From Leptolyngbyaceae cyanobacterium JSC-12 (lineage in GTDB: Bacteria; Cyanobacteriota; Cyanobacteriia; Leptolyngbyales; Leptolyngbyaceae), in contig CM001633.1 in NCBI GenBank assembly GCA_000309945.1, positions 1,386,723 through 1,450,722 on the forward strand: 64,000 nucleotides of DNA, in the 5' to 3' direction. The notes below the pieces were generated by a model. The model saw only the letters and a program-made list of their open reading frames with translations, did not search any database and was not told where the DNA came from. A program made the position numbers and the translations under genes. Each line of letters opens with the position of its first letter. The first letter of the stretch is position 1. Positions 47,926 to 57,960 of this stretch are shown here, in pieces.

Positions 47926-49644
47926 GTGGATCAACACCCCCTTGCTCGGTTGAGACGCTACGACGCTGATGCGATCGCTCGATATTATCGGTTTCGCCCC
48001 TGGCTATTAATTTGGCGTTTTCTACGGATTGCAGTCTTGTTTTTAGGCTTGCTCCTTGGTCTAAAACTAGATCAGTGGCAAAACCAGGAAGCCAAAAACA
48101 AGATGAAGCGGGCTGAACAACTCCGCGAAATCCTGATTGCACTTGGTCCTACTTACATTAAGGTGGGGCAGGCTCTTTCAACTCGCCCTGATCTGGTTCG
48201 CAAAGACTTTTTAGAAGAACTCACGAAATTACAGGATAAACTTCCGCCTTTTCCTAATGCGATCGCCTTTAGCATTATTGAATCCCAGTTAGAACGCTCT
48301 GTTGATGAACTCTACCAAGAGATTTCACCCAATCCAGTCGCGGCTGCTAGTCTGGGACAAGTTTACCGGGCACGTCTCTACAGCGGCGAAGAAGTTGCTG
48401 TTAAAGTGCAACGTCCAAACCTAATGCCTATTCTTACACTCGATTTATGCTTAATGCGGTGGGCAGCAGGTTGGTTATCCCCATTTTTACCACTCAACCT
48501 GGGACACGACTTGACCTTGATTGTGGATGAGTTTGGAACCAAGTTGTTTGAGGAAATCGATTACCTCAACGAGGGGCGCAATGCTGAAAAATTTGCCACG
48601 AATTTTCGCAACAATCCGCAGGTTAAAGTTCCGGCCATTTACTGGCGCTACAGCAGCCATCGTGTGTTGACCTTGGAATGGATTCATGGCTACAAGCTCA
48701 CTGATACTGATCGCATTCGTGAAGCGGGGCTGGCGAGCGATGAACTGATCGAAATTGGGGTGACAAGCGGCTTACAGCAGCTTTTGGAACATGGTTTTTT
48801 TCATGCCGATCCGCACCCTGGTAACTTGTTTGCGATGGCGCCGCAGTGTGAGATCAATGGCAAAGCACCGCTGGAGCCGATCAAAGCCCAGATGGCATAC
48901 ATCGACTTTGGCATGATGGATCAGTTGGATGAGTCAACTAAAGAAACCCTTGTCGATGCTGTCGTGCATCTGATCAACAAAGATTATGACGAGCTTGCCA
49001 ACGATTTCGTGAAGCTAGGATTTCTCACGCCGGATACTGATATTTGCCCAATTGTGCCTGCTTTAGAAGCAGTGTTTTCCCAAGCAATGGGAGAAAGCGT
49101 GCGGGATTTCAACTTCAAAACTATTACCGATAGTTTTTCAGAGTTGATGTACGAGTATCCGTTCCGAGTGCCTGCCAAGTTTGCGCTGATTATCCGATCG
49201 CTGATTACGCAAGAAGGGTTAGCACTCACCATTAACCCAAACTTCAAGATTGTAGAAGTGGCGTATCCTTACGTTGCCAGACGCTTGCTTACCGGGGAAT
49301 CACCTCAAATTCGGCGACGACTGCTGGAAATCTTGTTAAAAGATGGTAAGTTCCAGTGGCACCGGCTGGAAAATCTAATCGCGATCGCTCGCACCAACCG
49401 CAATTTCGATCTGCTACCCTCTGCTCAGTTAGGACTACAATTTTTGTTATCAGAGGAAGGTAAGTTTCTCCGCCGTCAATTGTTAATTGCCCTGACTGAA
49501 AACGATCGCCTGCATACAGAAGAAGTTCAACGGCTCTGGAACCTGGTCAAAGATGATTTACAACCTGCGAAGTTGCTGAATGCAGCGATCGGCGCACTAG
49601 CAGAGTTTGCCCCACTAGCAGGAACGGCGATCTTAAAGGGCTGA
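47926..49644 (+). CDS. ABC1/UbiB-family atypical kinase
   Basis: A 572-residue protein with a membrane segment near the N terminus (LRIAVLFLGLLLGL). The UbiB signatures are present: the family KxGQ motif in TYIKVGQALSTRPDLV, the Ala-rich nucleotide loop in VAAASLGQVYRAR, the Lys in VAVKVQRP, FHADPHPGNLF and IDFGMMDQ. ABC1 kinases support quinone synthesis or plastoglobule-type lipid metabolism. Cyanobacteria carry several paralogues, so no specific symbol is given. The start is a GTG. Confidence 0.9.
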   Translation: MDQHPLARLRRYDADAIARYYRFRPWLLIWRFLRIAVLFLGLLLGLKLDQWQNQEAKNKMKRAEQLREILIALGPTYIKVGQALSTRPDLVRKDFLEELTKLQDKLPPFPNAIAFSIIESQLERSVDELYQEISPNPVAAASLGQVYRARLYSGEEVAVKVQRPNLMPILTLDLCLMRWAAGWLSPFLPLNLGHDLTLIVDEFGTKLFEEIDYLNEGRNAEKFATNFRNNPQVKVPAIYWRYSSHRVLTLEWIHGYKLTDTDRIREAGLASDELIEIGVTSGLQQLLEHGFFHADPHPGNLFAMAPQCEINGKAPLEPIKAQMAYIDFGMMDQLDESTKETLVDAVVHLINKDYDELANDFVKLGFLTPDTDICPIVPALEAVFSQAMGESVRDFNFKTITDSFSELMYEYPFRVPAKFALIIRSLITQEGLALTINPNFKIVEVAYPYVARRLLTGESPQIRRRLLEILLKDGKFQWHRLENLIAIARTNRNFDLLPSAQLGLQFLLSEEGKFLRRQLLIALTENDRLHTEEVQRLWNLVKDDLQPAKLLNAAIGALAEFAPLAGTAILKG

Positions 49645-49832
49645 TAAGACGTGAGTTTAGGGTATGGGGTATTGAGGATAGGGTGAGAAGTTTGCTGAGT
49701 TCACAGAAATAGGCGCTAGACAGAGCAGGTGAAACCAGATAACAGGGGAGAGGAAAGAGTATCTATAAGGAATACCACCTTGATTCTAGAAGATGAACAT
49801 TCCTTCCTTGAGGCTGGACAACCTTTATGGAT

Positions 49833-50993
49833 TTATGGATTGACAGGGGTTAGAGGAATTCGATAATCAGTTTCACGAAACTGGTTGGTAGGTAGGGTAG
49901 AGTTTTGCTGAGAGTACTGCTGGTCATGAATCTGACGAGCTTGATTCGTCCACTGGTCGATTTTGCTTTGGGCTTCCTGATAAAGAGCACGTCCGAAGTA
50001 AATGTTGTTGGCTTCGCTGATGGCAGCTTGCAGCGAGGTCAAATCGCCTTTGCTGGCAAGTTTAGTAGCACGATCAAGGTAAGGGCGATCTTCAATCGTT
50101 TCAATCTGGCGAGTCCATTGAGCAATTGCCTGCTGTGCTTGAGGATATTGGGGGGTTCCAGAGAAAACAAGTTCTGCTGCAGAGATAGCTTTTCGCAAGC
50201 TATTGACGTCACCTGGTGCTGCTAACTCTCTGGCTCGCGCCAACTGGATGCTAGCTTCGACTGCCTGCTCTTTCTGCCAATTACTCAATAAATCAGCCGC
50301 TGTGAGGGGTTGCTGTGAGATCGCCTCTTTGGGTGTTTTCTGCTGTTGAGATGCAGCTTTCTTGCGGTTTTCACGAGTTGCTTGAATTTCAATTGCTAAC
50401 TCTTGAAACCGGGTGGTTCGCCAATACTGATTTGGCACCCGTAAGAGTTTTCGGGCTTCTGCCAGCGCAACCGTTGGTTTATCGTCTTGCAGAGCAGTTT
50501 GGGCATCATCGTAAATGGTTGCAGCTTCTTGCCAGGTTGCCTGCCATTCCTGAATTCGGGGACGAATAAACTCATACACTGGAGTCCCCACTGGGATTTT
50601 TTCTAGCAAGGCGATCGCTTCGTTCAGTTTGCCGTCTTGAAACAGAGTTTCTGCCAATTCCAGCACCTGGTTAGACCAGCGTTCAATTAGGCGATCGCCA
50701 TCCGTGCGAAGGGGATGCTCATAAGAAATGGCATTTGCCAGTTGGATTGCTTCCAACAAATCATCAGCAGTCTGGCGATCTGCACTCATCTGAGCGCAAT
50801 ACAAGCGAGTCGAGTCAGAAATGTCAGGCGATGTCTTAGCAGTTTCGCACTCCCCTACATTTTTCTGATGCAATAGCCACACGCCAAATGTACCTGTCGT
50901 AAGCGGTAGGGTAATTATCAACGCAACCCAAAATGGCAGGGGAATCGTCTGGGCTTTCTCAAAAACTCGCATCACAATCAGGTGAATTTTCAT
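49833..50993 (-). CDS. Membrane-anchored protein with internal repeats
   Basis: One membrane helix (LPFWVALIITLPLTTGTFGVW) is followed by a long helical region. Two tandem repeats of about 65 residues lie near the C terminus: one contains ARELAAPGDVNSLRKAISAA and the other ATKLASKGDLTSLQAAISEA. Each ends in a YxQAQxxIxQWTRQ-like stretch, suggesting a TPR-like solenoid. The start at 50993 (MKIHLIVMRVFEK) was chosen over an upstream in-frame ATG. I do not recognise a named family. Confidence 0.7.
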   Translation of the reverse strand: MKIHLIVMRVFEKAQTIPLPFWVALIITLPLTTGTFGVWLLHQKNVGECETAKTSPDISDSTRLYCAQMSADRQTADDLLEAIQLANAISYEHPLRTDGDRLIERWSNQVLELAETLFQDGKLNEAIALLEKIPVGTPVYEFIRPRIQEWQATWQEAATIYDDAQTALQDDKPTVALAEARKLLRVPNQYWRTTRFQELAIEIQATRENRKKAASQQQKTPKEAISQQPLTAADLLSNWQKEQAVEASIQLARARELAAPGDVNSLRKAISAAELVFSGTPQYPQAQQAIAQWTRQIETIEDRPYLDRATKLASKGDLTSLQAAISEANNIYFGRALYQEAQSKIDQWTNQARQIHDQQYSQQNSTLPTNQFRETDYRIPLTPVNP

Positions 50994-51191
50994 TGTGCAT
51001 CCTTGCTGCGATCGCCTCATTTCAGTCAATGTAACCCGATACGCAAGGGGTCATTAGATTCGGTCACCTTATCCGAACATACCGCAATTTATATTCTTTT
51101 AATAAAGTAAAGCTCCATTCTGTATGATAGGGGAACTGTTGAGTCCCCTCAATCGATAAACTTATTTTTGATACATCTGGGAGATCTGGAT

Positions 51192-51308
51192 ATGGAAACT
51201 CTAAAGGTTGTCGTTTACATTGTTGTGTCGTTCTTTGTCTTGCTGTTTGTGTTTGGCTTCCTATCGAACGATCCGGCACGCAACCCCGGTCGTCGGGATT
51301 TGGACTAA
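51192..51308 (+). CDS. psbI: Photosystem II reaction-centre protein I
   Basis: A 38-residue protein with one membrane helix: [20 protein letters not shown] then [18 protein letters not shown]. The C-terminal NDPARNPGR is the PsbI hallmark. PsbI is one of the small subunits around D1 and helps assembly and stability of photosystem II. GGGAG about 8 bp before the ATG is a good ribosome-binding site. It is too short for usual frame-length cut-offs. A strong hairpin terminator follows. Confidence 0.96.
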   Translation: METLKVVVYIVVSFFVLLFVFGFLSNDPARNPGRRDLD

Positions 51309-51342
51309 GTTAAGGAAACAAACTTTATCTTGTAGGTGTCGT

Positions 51343-51371
51343 AGGGGCAGTGTCCGCTGCCCCTATTCTTT
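51343..51371 (+). terminator. Terminator after psbI
   Basis: AGGGGCAG / CTGCCCCT is a perfect 8-bp stem with a 6-base loop, followed by ATTCTTT. It lies 34 bp past the psbI stop and should end a monocistronic transcript. Confidence 0.7.
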
Positions 51372-51487
51372 AAATCCTCACACGTGCCGAGTCTGTTCAT
51401 ACTTTGGCAATTTAAGTTGCAAATCAGCCTATTTCTAAGAGGTCGCCTAGAATAAGGACTGCCTGCGGGCTGCTTATTCATATTGCT

Positions 51488-54352
51488 TTGCTGACTATGC
51501 CCTATCCGGCGCTGCCACCCGACTTACCACCCATTGTCTCTGTTGCTCCTACTGAGACAATTCATTGTTCAGGACTGCCCCATTCACAACCGATTGAGTC
51601 CCCTCACAAGAAGGATAAGATCGCGGGCAAATCTGCTACTCACCCAGAGTCACCTGATCCTCAGAACAGCCGTTCTTCTGGATCCACTTCCTCCAGCATT
51701 GCTGAGCCAGACACGCTATCTAAAGACCAGTCGCTTCCTTCGTGTGCTGCCTTACTAGGAGATCGAGCAGAGGTCGGCAAACCCAGGCTAGAAGCCCCCT
51801 TATTTCGACCTAGCGCTATTTTTTCTCCTGGGAACCTAGCAGCATTTATGCAAGAACCTGCGATCATCCGCTCTGCTGCAAATCGACCGATTTCCAAGCC
51901 CGAAACGTTAGAGCGATTTCCCCAACAATCTGCCCCTCAAAAGCCCCAACCGCAAAGACGCCAGGCGCAAAAGAGTCCAAAGCAGAAAACCTCAGTTCCC
52001 AGAAACCAGAGTCCCAAGAGTCCAGATCAGAAACCTCAAAACCAGAAGAATCCGTCCCAAAAAGAAACAGCAAAATCAGCGTCTATCCAGCGTGTTCCTG
52101 CGCTCGCGTGGTCTAATCAACTAGCGTCAAATTCTGTAAAATATAGCGTCTCAAGAGCTTCTGGTTCGCTTTCGGCAACACCTCCAGATGCTTTGGTCAA
52201 GAGTTTGAATCAAGCCTTGCTGTATGACGCACTAGCCGATAGCTATCAAGCATTAAATTCTCTTTCTGCCGCAGATCTGGCAAGACTCGCAGCCACTAAA
52301 TCAACCTACGTGGGGCAGATTCCACCGGGGTCTCCGAATAATCCATCTACGTCTACCTTGTTTCCACCGGGTGGACAGTTTCCAACCCCCTCTGCCCCCC
52401 TGCCATCGCCTCAACCAGAAACCTCCGCACCTGCTACTGGAGAACAACAACCAGCTCCGGGCGTAGAAACTCCCCCTGTAATTAATCCTGCTAATGTGGT
52501 TGAGGTAACTGCAGATCGGCAGGAATATGATGAGCGACGGCAGATCTTCACCGCGGAAGGCAAGGTGATGATGCGCTTTCGTGGAGGCTTGTTGGAAGCA
52601 GATCGGTTGCAGGTGAATTTGCCTAATCGCATCGCAGTGGCAGAAGGCAACGTTGCTTTAACCCGAGGCAACCAAGTCTTGCGGGGGCAACGGTTTGATT
52701 ATAATTTTGTGCAGGGCACAGGAACTGTTCAAAATGCGCGGGGGGACATTTTCCTGCCCACAGCCGGAACGGATACAGCCTTTGCACAAGAAGAAGGGGC
52801 AATTGATCAGACAATTCTGGCACGTCCATTGAGCGATCGCATCACGTCTCAACAACCCATCGAAAACGTCACCTCTCCAGGTGGGATCAATATCTCTGTT
52901 GGGGCAGGACGAGATATTTCGCGGGTTCCTGGGGCGTTACCACGGGGTGGGCGACTCAGACGCCTGCGGTTTGAAGCAGAGCAGTTTGACTTTACTCCAG
53001 AAGGTTGGGAAGCCAAAAACATTCAAATCACAAACGATCCATTTTCGCCGCCCGAACTGGTGCTAAAAGCGGAGAAAGCAACCCTAACTCGGCTTTCACC
53101 CCTGCGTGATGAGCTAGTCGCAACCCGTCCGCGTTTAGTATTTGATCAAAAAGTATCAGTTCCCATCTTGCAGCGACGGTTGGTGTTTGACCGCTCAGAG
53201 CAAGAACCTGCCATCTTTCGCTTTGGGATTGATGGACAGGATCGGGGGGGGTTGTTTGTAGAAGGGATTTTCAATGTCCTCCGCACCAAGCGACTGAGCT
53301 TTTCCATCTATCCGCAGATTTTCCTACAACGAATGATTCTGGATAGTGAAAGTGAGGGCTTAGGCGACCCAGACAACTATGGGGTGCGAGCCACACTGGA
53401 TGCTAGCCTGACTGACCGTACCTTTTTACGAGGACGGGCATCACTCTTGTCATTTGATACAGACAAGGTTTCTGAGAAATTGCGGGCGAGTGTGCGGCTG
53501 CAACACTTGTTATTGCCTACCCCCTACGGACCTCATCGGCTGGCGGTTGAGTATAGTTTCCGCGATCGCCTGTTCAACGGGTCACTCGGCTTCCAAACGG
53601 TGCAAACCAGTATCGGCGCACTTTTGCTCTCACCCAATATTGTGCTGGGCAACACGGGCTTGATTCTGAACTACCAGCTTGGCTACCAGGGAATCACAGC
53701 TGACACAGATCGTCTGGATTTGCTAGATCCCTTTCCCGAAAACAGTCGGGTCACGCTGGGGCGATTCCAAACAACTGCCTCACTGACTCGTGGATTTGCA
53801 CTCTGGCAAGGGAAACCTCTTCCTGCCACACGCAACGAAGGGTTGAACTATACTCCCACTCCTGTCATTCCCTATCTCAGTGTGGTTGCCAGCCTGAGAG
53901 GAGTTTTTAGCAGCTACACCAGCGGCGACACCCAACAAGACTTGATTGGTACAGTTGGGCTGTATGGGCAGTTTGGACATTTTTCCAGACGCTTTTTTGA
54001 TTACACCTCGTTTGGCGTGTCTTATACCCAGTTGGTGGGCAGTGGTCAGTCACCCTTTTTATTTGACCGTTCAGTGGATAATCGAGTTTTGACTTTATCC
54101 TTCTTTCAGCAAGTTTATGGTCCAGTGCGGTTTGGCGTGCAAACATCAATCAACGTTGACACTAGAGAAGCCTTCAGCACCGACTATTTTCTGGAATATA
54201 GCCGCCGTACTCACGGAATCATCTTCCGCTACAATCCCATATTAGAAATTGGCTCCATCAGCCTCCGGATTAGTGATTTTAACTGGACTGGAACTGCAGA
54301 ACCATTTGAGGGGGCAGGGGTCAGATCTGTAGAAGGCGGTGTAACACGCTAG
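51488..54352 (+). CDS. DUF3769 protein with LptA/OstA-like domain (outer-membrane lipid transport)
   Basis: A 954-residue cyanobacterial protein. The first 330 residues are Pro/Ser/Gln/Lys-rich and disordered. An OstA/LptA-type domain follows (about 330-430), with VVEVTADRQEYDERRQIFTA and GGLLEADRLQVNLPNRIAVA. The long C-terminal half has beta-strand alternation typical of a beta barrel, as in LptD, ending in GGVTR. It probably works in outer-membrane lipopolysaccharide or lipid assembly. The start is a TTG at 51488 or the ATG at 51497. Domain identity is fairly sure; the exact role is inferred. Confidence 0.8.
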   Translation: MLTMPYPALPPDLPPIVSVAPTETIHCSGLPHSQPIESPHKKDKIAGKSATHPESPDPQNSRSSGSTSSSIAEPDTLSKDQSLPSCAALLGDRAEVGKPRLEAPLFRPSAIFSPGNLAAFMQEPAIIRSAANRPISKPETLERFPQQSAPQKPQPQRRQAQKSPKQKTSVPRNQSPKSPDQKPQNQKNPSQKETAKSASIQRVPALAWSNQLASNSVKYSVSRASGSLSATPPDALVKSLNQALLYDALADSYQALNSLSAADLARLAATKSTYVGQIPPGSPNNPSTSTLFPPGGQFPTPSAPLPSPQPETSAPATGEQQPAPGVETPPVINPANVVEVTADRQEYDERRQIFTAEGKVMMRFRGGLLEADRLQVNLPNRIAVAEGNVALTRGNQVLRGQRFDYNFVQGTGTVQNARGDIFLPTAGTDTAFAQEEGAIDQTILARPLSDRITSQQPIENVTSPGGINISVGAGRDISRVPGALPRGGRLRRLRFEAEQFDFTPEGWEAKNIQITNDPFSPPELVLKAEKATLTRLSPLRDELVATRPRLVFDQKVSVPILQRRLVFDRSEQEPAIFRFGIDGQDRGGLFVEGIFNVLRTKRLSFSIYPQIFLQRMILDSESEGLGDPDNYGVRATLDASLTDRTFLRGRASLLSFDTDKVSEKLRASVRLQHLLLPTPYGPHRLAVEYSFRDRLFNGSLGFQTVQTSIGALLLSPNIVLGNTGLILNYQLGYQGITADTDRLDLLDPFPENSRVTLGRFQTTASLTRGFALWQGKPLPATRNEGLNYTPTPVIPYLSVVASLRGVFSSYTSGDTQQDLIGTVGLYGQFGHFSRRFFDYTSFGVSYTQLVGSGQSPFLFDRSVDNRVLTLSFFQQVYGPVRFGVQTSINVDTREAFSTDYFLEYSRRTHGIIFRYNPILEIGSISLRISDFNWTGTAEPFEGAGVRSVEGGVTR

Positions 54353-54389
54353 GGTTGATGGATATCCCAATTTTTGGTTTGCGAGGGCG

Positions 54390-55244
54390 ATGGTGGCTTC
54401 GGTTGAGCGGATTGAACAAGAGATAGCAGAACTCCATAAAGCCGTTACCGTATTGGCTGAGGAGTTTTATCAGGCGTATTCTGAATATCTCACTGCTTTA
54501 GGACAAGCGCTACGTCAGCAAGTTGTGATGTCCAGCTATCATATTTGCACTCAGGGATACCCGATGCAGTTTTTGGCGTTATCGTTGGGGCAGCGTCAAA
54601 CCTTACAGCAAAATTTTCGGGCTTTGGCAAAACAAGCTCAAGCAAACTTGATAGCACTGTTGTGCAAACCTGGTAGTCAAAAAACTCAAGTAACAGAATC
54701 TGAGACAGGCGTTTCGGCTGATTATCCTGAAACTGAACCTACCCAAGCGGAAAGCCCGGTGTCCCAATCGCTCACCCCAACGGCTCTGGCAGAATGGCAA
54801 AATGCTCTTGAAACTGCGATCGCACAGGAATTTAGCTCAGTTTCAGCCAAAGCCAATCGACTCTTGCAACAGGCTGGCGTGCTTCCCAAGAAACTACCAG
54901 AGTTTCTGCAAGCCTCCACAAACTCGCAGATTGCAGAAATAACCCATTCCTCAGATATGTTGAGTTTGCTCCTAGAGGCTCAGGCAAATAGCGCTAGTGC
55001 TGATGAGGAAGAGGGGGAAGGAGAAAGTGAGGAAAAACCTCGCCTGGTGGTACAAATTGTGGCATTTCATTTGCAATTGTCGGATGTGGAGTTTGGTGAT
55101 GCAACAGCTACTCTATTACGCAATCGGCTCCGTAACCTGTCAGCCCGGTTAAAGAAAATCGGACAATTGTTTCAGAAAAAAGAGCGCGAGTTGGCGATCG
55201 CCCAAGCGCAAGATGCCTGGCGAGCTGCCTGGTTTGAAGATTAG
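54390..55244 (+). CDS. Hypothetical helical protein
   Basis: A 284-residue soluble protein, starting MVASVERIEQEIAELHKAVT. Mostly helical, with an acidic stretch ADEEEGEGESEEKP near residue 215 and a basic C-terminal half with RLRNLSARLKKIGQLFQ that may form a coiled coil. I do not recognise a family. It is 37 bp after the DUF3769 gene. Confidence 0.7.
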   Translation: MVASVERIEQEIAELHKAVTVLAEEFYQAYSEYLTALGQALRQQVVMSSYHICTQGYPMQFLALSLGQRQTLQQNFRALAKQAQANLIALLCKPGSQKTQVTESETGVSADYPETEPTQAESPVSQSLTPTALAEWQNALETAIAQEFSSVSAKANRLLQQAGVLPKKLPEFLQASTNSQIAEITHSSDMLSLLLEAQANSASADEEEGEGESEEKPRLVVQIVAFHLQLSDVEFGDATATLLRNRLRNLSARLKKIGQLFQKKERELAIAQAQDAWRAAWFED

Positions 55245-55254
55245 GCTTGAAGAT

Positions 55255-55296
55255 TAGAAGGGGTGTTGGGGATGGGGTGTAGGGTGTAGGGTAGAA
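55255..55296. repeat. STRR-like G-rich tract before recG
   Basis: GGGGTGTAGGGTGTAGGGTAG-like repeats lie between the helical protein gene and recG. Similar G/A-rich repeats recur near 49670 and inside genes at about 55640-55690. Confidence 0.6.
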
Positions 55297-55338
55297 GCCA
55301 ATGGTTCCCAATCCTGATATTGCAGTTGTCTGGTCCCC

Positions 55339-57837
55339 ATGCATTCTGATGCTGATTCAACCGCTAATTTCCCTGGCAGCCCCGATTGGGTGCGCCTGCA
55401 AAATGCCTTGTCAATTGAGGCACAGCGGGGGTTTAACGATTTGCAGGGAAAACAATATCGGTTTAGCGAATTTTTGAGCCTGATGCTGGCTGAACCGCCC
55501 TCGCGTTTTATGCCAGAGGAGCAGAACCGCTGGCGATCGCTGAGCCAGCAATACACCCGCTATTCCGACATGACCTTTGCCCAGCGACAACATCTAGTTG
55601 CTGAAACTCGCCGTCATCTGTATCAAGCACGCCAAGTGTGGGAGCAGAAGGACAGAGGAGGTGAGGGAGATACGGAGACTGGGAGAGGTAGGGTCAAAGC
55701 ACCCAAAACAGCGCCTTTGGTAGATAGCAGGCGTGTAGTCAGCCTGGATCAACCGCTGACCTACTTGCCAGGAGTGGGACCGAAGAATGCAGAAAAGTTA
55801 GCAAAGTTAAGGCTGCAAACTGTGCGGGATTTGCTTTATTACTATCCCCGTGACCACATCGACTATGCCCGTCAGGTGAACATTCGGCAGATGCAGGAGG
55901 GGGAAGCGGTGACATTAGTTGCATTTGTGAAACGCTGCAATTGCTTTACCAGCCCTAAAAACAGCAAGCTAACAATTCTGGAATTAGTCGTGCGGGATAA
56001 CACGGGGCAGATTCGGTTAAGCCGCTTCTATGCTGGCAGCCGATTTAATAATCGCGGTTGGCAGGAGCAACAAAAACGGTTATATCCGCCAGGAGCGGCG
56101 ATCGCAGCCTCCGGCTTGGTGAAACGCAGTAAATACGGCATGACGTTGGAAGATCCAGAAATTGAAGTGCTGTCCCATTCGGGTGATGAAATTGATTCGC
56201 TTAAGGTGGGGCGTTTAGTCCCAATTTATCGATTAACTGAAGGAGTGGAGGCAGACTTGGTGCGCCGGACGGTGGTGGCGGCGTTACCAGCAGTGCAGCA
56301 AATCCAGGAAGCTCTGCCAGACGAAATGCGACACCAATATAATCTGGTGGGGATTCAAGACGCGATCGCCCACATTCACTTTCCACCCGATGCCCAAGCC
56401 CTGACAGCCGCTCGTCATCGCCTTGTGTTTGATGAATTCTTCTACCTGCAACTGGGCTTACTCAAACGGCGCAAAATCCTCCAGCAAAATCAGGCAGGTG
56501 CAATTCTTGCTCCTACTGGGCAACTCATCGACAATTTCTATAATATTCTTCCCTTCAAACTCACGAGTGCACAGCAGCGCGTTATCAACGATATCCTCAA
56601 TGATCTGCAAAAGCCTGCCCCCATGAATCGACTAGTGCAGGGGGATGTAGGTTCTGGCAAAACAGTAGTTGCCGTAGTGGCAATGCTAGCAGCAATCCAG
56701 GCTGGGTATCAAGCAGCGATGATGGCTCCCACGGAAGTCCTTGCTGAACAGCATTATCGCAAACTGGTTAGCTGGTTCAATCTGTTACACCTTCCTGTCG
56801 AACTATTAACAGGTTCTACTAAAGCAGCAAAACGGCGAGAAATTCATTCCCAGCTCCAAACGGGAGAATTGTCTGTGCTGGTAGGTACACATGCACTGAT
56901 TCAAAATCCTGTGAACTTTCATCGGCTGGGTTTAGTCGTGATTGATGAACAACATCGGTTCGGTGTGGAGCAACGAGCAAAGTTGCAGCAAAAAGGGGCA
57001 CATCCCCATGTGTTAACCATGACGGCAACTCCCATTCCACGCACACTAGCACTGACCCTACATGGTGATTTGGACGTGAGCCAGATTGATGAACTCCCTC
57101 CTGGACGTAAACCAATCCAAACAACCGTCTTGGCTGGTAGAGACCGAATGCAGGCATATGACTTAATGCGGCGCGAGCTTGCCCAAGGGCGGCAGGCATA
57201 TGTAGTACTGCCACTCGTGGAAGAGTCGGAAAAGCTGGATTTGAAATCTGCGATCGAGGAGTATCAGGAACTCCAGCACAGCGTCTTTCCCGAATTCAAC
57301 GTTGGATTATTGCATGGACGCATGACCTCAGCCGAAAAAGATGAGGCTATCAATCAATTTCGCAACAACCAAACCCAAATTCTCGTTTCCACGACCGTTG
57401 TTGAGGTAGGGGTAGATGTACCAAATGCGTCAGTAATGTTGATTGAACATGCTGAACGGTTTGGGTTATCCCAACTGCATCAGTTGCGGGGGCGAGTAGG
57501 GCGCGGTGCCGCACAATCGTTTTGCTTGCTGATGAGTAGTTCTCGCAGCGAACCAGCACGACAGCGGTTGAAAGTGTTGGAGCAATCACAAGATGGATTC
57601 TTTATCTCAGAAATGGATATGCGCTTTCGTGGCCCCGGTGAGGTATTGGGCACTCGCCAATCTGGACTCCCTGATTTTGCCCTGGCAAGTTTAGTAGATG
57701 ACCAGTCCGTGCTGGAACAAGCGCGGGAAGCAGCAGAAACCGTGATTGCCAAAGACGGCACTTTAAACCGTTGGACGACAATGCAGAGGGAATTAGACTA
57801 TCGCTACCAACGCTTGATGGGGTATGACCTAAACTAA
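55339..57837 (+). CDS. recG: ATP-dependent DNA helicase RecG
   Basis: RecG reverses stalled replication forks and branch-migrates Holliday junctions. A cyanobacterial N-terminal extension (residues 1-130) contains a low-complexity stretch, EQKDRGGEGDTETGRGR, before the wedge domain: LPGVGPKNAEKLAKLRLQ, DLLYYYPRDHIDY. The helicase part has VQGDVGSGKTVVAVVAML (Walker A), DEQHRFGVEQRAKL, TATPIPRTLALT and QLHQLRGRVGRG. The end is MGYDLN. It is 832 residues, longer than E. coli RecG (693) because of the N-terminal extension. Confidence 0.97.
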   Translation: MHSDADSTANFPGSPDWVRLQNALSIEAQRGFNDLQGKQYRFSEFLSLMLAEPPSRFMPEEQNRWRSLSQQYTRYSDMTFAQRQHLVAETRRHLYQARQVWEQKDRGGEGDTETGRGRVKAPKTAPLVDSRRVVSLDQPLTYLPGVGPKNAEKLAKLRLQTVRDLLYYYPRDHIDYARQVNIRQMQEGEAVTLVAFVKRCNCFTSPKNSKLTILELVVRDNTGQIRLSRFYAGSRFNNRGWQEQQKRLYPPGAAIAASGLVKRSKYGMTLEDPEIEVLSHSGDEIDSLKVGRLVPIYRLTEGVEADLVRRTVVAALPAVQQIQEALPDEMRHQYNLVGIQDAIAHIHFPPDAQALTAARHRLVFDEFFYLQLGLLKRRKILQQNQAGAILAPTGQLIDNFYNILPFKLTSAQQRVINDILNDLQKPAPMNRLVQGDVGSGKTVVAVVAMLAAIQAGYQAAMMAPTEVLAEQHYRKLVSWFNLLHLPVELLTGSTKAAKRREIHSQLQTGELSVLVGTHALIQNPVNFHRLGLVVIDEQHRFGVEQRAKLQQKGAHPHVLTMTATPIPRTLALTLHGDLDVSQIDELPPGRKPIQTTVLAGRDRMQAYDLMRRELAQGRQAYVVLPLVEESEKLDLKSAIEEYQELQHSVFPEFNVGLLHGRMTSAEKDEAINQFRNNQTQILVSTTVVEVGVDVPNASVMLIEHAERFGLSQLHQLRGRVGRGAAQSFCLLMSSSRSEPARQRLKVLEQSQDGFFISEMDMRFRGPGEVLGTRQSGLPDFALASLVDDQSVLEQAREAAETVIAKDGTLNRWTTMQRELDYRYQRLMGYDLN

Positions 57838-57877
57838 ATACCGCAGATAAAGCCCTATGCTTTCCCCATACTTTTTC

Positions 57878-57899
57878 AAATGAATACAAAATGAATACA
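57878..57899. repeat. Perfect 11-bp tandem duplication
   Basis: AAATGAATACA occurs twice in a row (57878-57888, 57889-57899) between recG and the metK terminator. Confidence 0.85.
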
Positions 57900-57902
57900 A
57901 AA

Positions 57903-57928
57903 AAGCGACAGACAAATATCTGCCGCTT
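57903..57928 (-). terminator. Terminator of metK
   Basis: AAGCGACAGA / TCTGCCGCTT forms a stem with one mismatch, followed on the minus strand by TTTT. It lies 33 bp past the metK stop. Confidence 0.65.
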
Positions 57929-57960
57929 GGGGTTAATCAGAGTCTTACTCAAACAAGAAG

